A stretch of DNA of 64,000 nt from Adineta vaga (taxonomy: Eukaryota; Rotifera): contig CP075493.1 in NCBI GenBank assembly GCA_021613535.1, positions 806,001 to 870,000 on the forward strand. The letters are read 5' to 3'. The position numbers were made by a program, and so were the translations under genes. The notes below the pieces were generated by a model. It had not been told where the DNA came from, did not search any database, and saw only the letters and a program-made list of their open reading frames with translations. Of this stretch, positions 58,879 to 64,000 are shown one piece after another. Within the stretch, counting starts at the first letter, position 1. Each line of letters begins with the position of its first letter.

Positions 58879-59868
58879 CTACCAACCAATTCGAATAATT
58901 AAACCTTTGGGTTTATTAACTTGAAGATAAGAAGCTTGTTCATTATAATCATCGTAAGGAAATCCGTAAGCTAATCGATGAATACTATGATCATGCCAAA
59001 ATTTTGCATAAAAATTTGCTGGAGATTGTTGATAATATTTATGAATATTTCTTTCATGTTCATCAATATGACGATTAATTGCCGATGCTTTTTTCGGATT
59101 TTCTTGTAATTTTCCATTACATAAAAGAATTTCTTGAGTTGTATATTCTGTTGTATAAGAGGAGAAATAATTTTGATTTTCTCGACCTTTTTTAAATGAC
59201 CCATGAATTGGCGCGATGATCCGATAAGGTTGTTGATCATCAGCTAAAGATTTAAATTCATTTGGCATTTCATGACGAAATTTTCGAAATAAATCTTCTC
59301 GATTTTCTGAAGCTAATTCACCTACAATTCGATCATAATTTCCATTACGATTAACTAAACGATGTTACAATGGAAAACCAAATGCATCAACACGAGTTAT
59401 ATTTCCATGATAACCATGATCATTGATTGTAAATTCAATAAAATCAAAATAAATATTTCGATTTGGATCTGTTGGATTATTTATATCAGGTCCGACAAAA
59501 CCATTGTCAAGTGTTTTTATATAAATTGGTGAATTACAACTTAAAAACATTCGTCCAGAATTTAATTTGGGAATTGTCAACCATCGATTTGAATCGATTG
59601 AAAAACAGATTTTTGCATAATTTATTCCATTTTTTGTTAAATGATCAGGTGCATGATTTAATCCTTCGGAAATCGGTTGAATTTCTCCGGAATTATTTAA
59701 ATAACTCCATCGATTATTACGCGGATCAATTCCAATGATTGTACAATAAATTTCATGATCGGCAAATTTTCCATTTGTTCCATTTAATATTCTACAATTG
59801 ACTGAATATTCATCTTTTGGTTCAGGGATCGATGAAATTGTAATCGAAGAGATATCCGAAGCAGCCAT
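58879..59868 (-). pseudogene. GH64-type endo-1,3-beta-glucanase with one in-frame stop
   Basis: An intronless frame from ATG 59866-59868 (MAASDISSITISS), about 329 residues if the stop is ignored. The family core is clear: WSYLNNSGEI, FDFIEFTINDHGYHG and TRVDAFGFPL. These contain the Glu (IEFT) and the Asp (RVDAFG) sixteen residues later that serve as catalytic acids in GH64. The C-terminal part has YYQQSPANFYAKFWHDHSI, LAYGFPYDDYNEQASYLQ and the end RIGW, all typical. TAA stands at about 59365-59367 between FPL and HRLVNRNGN, where Gln (CAA) or Thr would fit. GH64 is mainly bacterial and fungal, so transfer into this genome is likely; it would attack laminarin-type glucan. No signal peptide is seen. 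Confidence 0.85.
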
Positions 59869-60297
59869 TCTAATATTCACAATGTTTTATCATACACTCG
59901 CTTCACTTTATATATTGTCAATCAAGTAAAACGTTGTTTTTTTGTGTGACAAATTTCCCTTAAAAAGTCCCACAAAAGCAAAAGGTAAATATTATGGTGA
60001 CTCAATAATATTATTATTCACAAACGTTAAAGAACAAAAACAATTTCTCATCAACAAGTCGTAAACTGCTTATTTTGTTTTATTTATCTGACGGAAAATT
60101 ATGTTATTTCACACATTACACGATCCCTTTAATATTTATAAGCAGCAGCTTTTTTATTTCCTTTTAACAGGAACAATTATAGATCAAATAAACAATAAAT
60201 AAGATTGTTGTATTAGAATATGTACCCATGAAAGATTGAGCAATACATCTAGATGAAATTCTACAGTGACAATTCGAGTATGTCATTCCATTTGACA

Positions 60298-60567
60298 CTA
60301 TAATCGCGAATAATCGCTAAAGACCACAAAAAAACTATTCGTTATTGACAATCGAAATTCATCAATCAATCGTTGTGTTTCTGTTTGAAAAGATTGTGAA
60401 GGTATGACAGATGCGCTTACATATTGAGTTGAAATTATATTATTTATTAGTTTACAAAATGCTTGTAACACTTGAAATGCGCGTGGACCTATCGTTCGAA
60501 AATCATAGGAAACCCTAATACGAACAAATTTGATACTTTGTAAATCGAATCTCAAGAAATTTTCCAT
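60298..60567 (-). CDS. Small hypothetical ORF, 89 aa
   Basis: ATG at 60565-60567 (MENFLRFDLQSIKF). Mixed, protein-like composition (VRIRVSYDFRTIGPRAF, QTETQRLIDEFRLSI), no membrane segment, no recognised domain. It may be a short gene or an isolated exon. Nothing in the surroundings helps. Confidence 0.35.
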   Translation of the reverse strand: MENFLRFDLQSIKFVRIRVSYDFRTIGPRAFQVLQAFCKLINNIISTQYVSASVIPSQSFQTETQRLIDEFRLSITNSFFVVFSDYSRL

Positions 60568-62136
60568 AACTGATGGTTATTTTACTGCATGGACATGTCA
60601 ATGTCTGAGAATAAATAGAATATAACTGTGAATATTGTGTTATAATGATAAGAAAAGCAAGCAAAGAAATGCTTCTTTAGATAATCGCACACTTTTTTGC
60701 CATACCATTAATTGAGATATTGTTAGTCATTATCATTAAACAAATTATATTCGTAATACAATACACGTATTCTCAACATTCTAAGTTAAATAACTAAAAC
60801 ATGAAAAATCTTTTCTTTCATTACGATGAATTAGCTTTTTTTGATTAAAAGGAAAAACTTTAAATTTAATTGATTTTAAAATTATAGTTTTCTTTTGAGA
60901 TTGAAATTAACTGAAAACTAATTTTCTCATTGTCATAATTATTGAATTGTTCTCTTTCAGTTGTTTTGCTCATTTATTATTAACTATACAATAGAAAACA
61001 ATTGTTTGAAATCATTCGTTTTACATAGAAATCCATTCCTATGAATTTTACTATAAAAACTTTCACAAAACCATCAAGATATGGTCAATAGCAACGTGTT
61101 GTGACGGTTACTGAAGATTATCTTATTTAGTAAATACCATAATTGATTTTTATTATTTCATAGTAGAAAAGTTTTCCTTGTTCATGTTCATCTTTGTAAA
61201 TAATAATTGTGTGAATATCTGAATCTACACTTCATAATGTATGATGATTCGCTTCTTATCAACATAATCAAAAAATATCATTCAATAAATAAAGTTAAGA
61301 TGATTATTTATTCGATTTTGTTAATTAAAATGTTAAAAAATCATGAACAATAACATAAGGAAGTGTTGTACTGAAAAAAAAGACTTTAAGAATATACACT
61401 GTAATTTACGAATGAATTGAAGTTACAATAAAAAAATATAGAATGTCAATGCTTTTATGCGTAAATAATTCTTTTATCAAATATGTGGTTTTTATATGAA
61501 GACTTATTCGCCTATTTTTACAAGGTTGACTGATGACACTAGTGATTGTAAGATTGTCCTACAAATATCGTATTATTATGAATGAAGATGTCCTGAAGAA
61601 GAATTTGATCAGATAAAATCAATGAAAATTTTGAATTGAGTATTTTCTTTCTTTAATTAATACTCTATCTAATCCATCGGATGATCTTTTTCGGTAATTC
61701 GTAACTGTATGAATGTACCATTGAATTCTTTTCTTCATCTAATCTAAGATTAATTATATACAGAAATTATTGTTGAGAGTTCAGTTTCAGTTCAACGTTT
61801 TTTTTCTCATCTAAAACAAAACAATAATTCAAGAACATGAATAACGACATCAAAAAATGTCTACCGCAAATTAAAAACCTAATCAGTTTTTGATAAAACT
61901 GACGTAAATAGGCGTAAAAAAAGATCTACGTGAAAATATTTTTATTTTTCATCGCTTCTTTCATTTTTTTTGTCAAAATGAATCTCACTTAAAATATTCA
62001 AAAATACCGACGAATAAGAAGATTAATAAGCTTTCTCTAATCATTTTTTTCAATTGAAGTGGAATGTCTACAACAGAATGAAGAAGAACCATTTTCCATC
62101 GACACTTTTATTCATACGTCAATTCTTTTCATAATA
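60568..62136. other. AT-rich stretch without recognisable gene
   Basis: Contains only short frames. The last 200 bp presumably hold the promoter and 5' end of the receptor that follows. Confidence 0.5.
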
Positions 62137-63075
62137 ATGGTAGTGATCCCTGACACGATCAGACTTTGGTTATCTCTTATTATTTACATTCCTTCAACAC
62201 TTTGTACATTGTTTCTACTTTATCATCTTTTATTTGATCGAACATTACGACAAGCTCTTCACAATCATGTCATTATTCTTCTTCTTTTTGTTTGTCTCAT
62301 TGCACAAATGACAACATATCCATGGATTCTTTATTTTTATCAACATCGTGACACATGGGATCGACCGATGCTCTTCTGTACTATTTGGGGATTTCTCGAT
62401 TGGGGTCTTTATGTTGTACATACAATGTTATTTGCATGGGCAACATTCGAAAGACATATTCTCATCTTTCATGATCGATGGGTAGCAACAAGAAAACGAC
62501 GTTTTTTCGTTCATTATTTCCCAATGATATTTCTTGTTGTTTATTTATTCATCTTTTATTTTGTTATTTACTTTTTTCCACCATGTGAAAATTATTCCGA
62601 TTCTATATCTCCTGTTTGTATGTGGCCATGTTTCTATGATAATTATACACTTTCAATGTATGATTATATTGTGGAACAAATCGTACCAACATTTACAATT
62701 GTTGTATGTAGTATTGGTTTACTTGGACGTGTTCTTTGGCAACGAGTTCGAATGCGTCGAACAGTTCAATGGCGAAAACATCGAAAGATGGCGATGCAAG
62801 TTTTATCAATTTCATTTGTTTATCTTTTATTATTATTGCCGTATGCGATTGTTTATATCGTTCGTATTTGTGGTTTTTCCAGTGATTTAATTGGTGATTT
62901 TTCAACATGTACGGTTTTCATTAGTTATTTCATCCTACTTTTGTTTCCTTTTGTTTGTGCATTATCATTACCAGAATTACAAAGCAAAATGAGAAGTCTT
63001 TTTGATTTACGACAACGGCGAAGACAAATTCATCCTGGAACATTATCCGTTAGAACTCATGGAACGGGAAACTAG
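62137..63075 (+). CDS. Orphan 7TM receptor, ERH subfamily (about 312 aa)
   Basis: Paralogue of 27712-28734. The first loop reads LLFDRTLRQALHNH, the TM3 end FAWATFERHILIFHDRW (E-R-H), ECL2 has Cys (PPCENYSD, SPVCMWPCFYD), and TM6 is entered by RKHRKMAMQVLSISFVY. TM7 ends in PFVCALSLPELQSKM with a basic tail (RQRRRQIHP). The frame stays open back to 62059 but with GTG there. The first ATG, at 62137 (MVVIPDTIRLW), starts close to TM1 and gives a short N-terminus. A small upstream exon cannot be excluded. The pair represents one receptor subfamily dispersed in this region. Confidence 0.85.
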   Translation: MVVIPDTIRLWLSLIIYIPSTLCTLFLLYHLLFDRTLRQALHNHVIILLLFVCLIAQMTTYPWILYFYQHRDTWDRPMLFCTIWGFLDWGLYVVHTMLFAWATFERHILIFHDRWVATRKRRFFVHYFPMIFLVVYLFIFYFVIYFFPPCENYSDSISPVCMWPCFYDNYTLSMYDYIVEQIVPTFTIVVCSIGLLGRVLWQRVRMRRTVQWRKHRKMAMQVLSISFVYLLLLLPYAIVYIVRICGFSSDLIGDFSTCTVFISYFILLLFPFVCALSLPELQSKMRSLFDLRQRRRQIHPGTLSVRTHGTGN

Positions 63076-64000
63076 TGGTGTAAACAGATGGTTATTATAG
63101 TTTAGACTTAGCCTCATTAGCCAAGCATGTGACGTCAGTAAAGTGGTGGCACGGAACTCATTACTGTGAACGTGTTACTACGCCCTTAGTAGAGATGGCT
63201 AGTCATATAATTAGTTTCTACTATAATTTGGTGTTTTTTTGTTGTATTATCATCGTGTAGTGGAATTTTGTTTTCAAAATAATATAAAAATGCTTTTGAT
63301 GGAAAAAATGTCACAAAGATATGTCTATGAAGAGAGAAAAACCTCGATAACTAAAACATTCTACATGATCATATAGAGCGGAAAGTTGTGTGTTTTATTA
63401 AGTGAAATCTATTTTAACAATTCTTTTGAGTGTTTTCTTGCCATATGAATGTATCTTTATTATCTAATGGTTCACTCTCCTTAGAGATAAATCAATCCTT
63501 GATGTATATATTCTAAATATAGACTCGTACTGGAAGGACAAAATTGATCATACTAAATATTTTAACTCAATATATTTTGTTATCGTTGCAATAAAGTATA
63601 TAAGAAAGCATTTAGAATGGAAATTTTCAATATTTTTATTATTTCATCGATACTTCTTGAAGACAAACAACTATTATACCATTTAGTTTTACCTTTCTAC
63701 ATCCAATTGCATTATAAAAACCGTCAGAATTACAAAAATCTATAGTGCTGCTAATTTTGACATGTTCCATTATAACGATAAAATAAAATATTTATAAAAA
63801 TTTAATTCAAATAATGTTCCATTGTATCATATAATTATCAGTTCATTCAGTGAAAATGAAAGTAAATATATAAAAATATCTTGAAAAAACATTAATAAAC
63901 CAATTATATTGTAGACGAGAACTGTCTTTTTAATATTGACATCTATTTTTAATCTAAATTGGTATATACAAATCAAAAATGACATTTGATAAACAACAAT
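63076..64000. other. 3' flank, no gene seen
   Basis: Downstream of the last receptor. A stretch at 63090-63240 is less AT-rich and contains TGACGTCA at 63130-63137, the CRE core palindrome, which could be chance. No reading frame worth calling. Confidence 0.45.

Noticed and set aside
63130-63137. TGACGTCA, a perfect CRE core
   Set aside because: A single 8-bp site downstream of a gene is expected by chance and nothing else supports regulation.
1-64000. tRNA, rRNA, CRISPR array or bacterial operon structure
   Set aside because: No cloverleaf with a GTTCGAATC-type arm, no rRNA core and no spaced direct repeats were found; introns and gene families point to a eukaryote.

Overview
The window looks like a gene-rich, strongly AT-rich stretch of a small-intron animal genome, most likely a bdelloid rotifer (Adineta/Rotaria type). 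Reasons: introns are almost all about 45-60 bp with GT-AG ends; the gene families are ones greatly expanded in bdelloids (orphan rhodopsin-like 7TM receptors, F-box/LRR proteins, arginine ADP-ribosyltransferase fused to kinesin-light-chain-type TPRs, vWA proteins); carbohydrate-active enzymes of probable non-animal origin are present (a GH64 beta-1,3-glucanase, a GH99/71-like secreted protein); and short G-rich/C-rich pairs resembling the bdelloid telomere unit TGTGGG recur between genes. The species assignment is inference.

Layout. 0-3.4 kb: a receptor fragment cut by the window edge, then an 11-exon B-box/coiled-coil/LRR gene whose LRRs are encoded by 84-bp modular exons. 3.5-15.4 kb: three copies of one receptor gene on the minus strand (first intact, second and third each with a one-base frameshift), separated by mobile DNA: an unknown repeat element, a MITE-like element holding a mariner transposon, a decayed RTE-type LINE and a 21-bp tandem repeat. 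15.4-16.3 kb: a second element with long inverted ends. 18.5-24.5 kb: an orphan multi-pass membrane protein, the GH99/71-like gene and a receptor. 24.9-31 kb: mariner relic, receptor, a FAF1-like UAS pseudogene and a second copy of the unknown repeat element. 31-36 kb: an orphan 262-aa protein, an FG-GAP exon, a single-pass membrane protein and a two-exon receptor. 36.5-41.2 kb: an intact F-box gene, a broken copy and a terminal remnant of a third. 41.7-52.8 kb: receptor, large broken membrane protein, the ADP-ribosyltransferase-TPR gene with four lesions, a dead ACC-synthase-like aminotransferase and another receptor. 53.8-64 kb: vWA protein, small Cys/Arg-rich ORF, a heavily decayed inverted paralogue of the large membrane protein, GH64 with one in-frame stop, a small ORF and a final receptor.

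The genes do not form a pathway. The window reads as a dynamic, probably subtelomere-like or accessory region shaped by tandem duplication, birth-and-death of receptor and F-box families, transposon nesting and acquired enzymes, with many genes caught at an early stage of decay by one or a few lesions. Exon coordinates were derived by hand from splice sites and reading frames; gene function statements rest on recognised motifs, not on searches.
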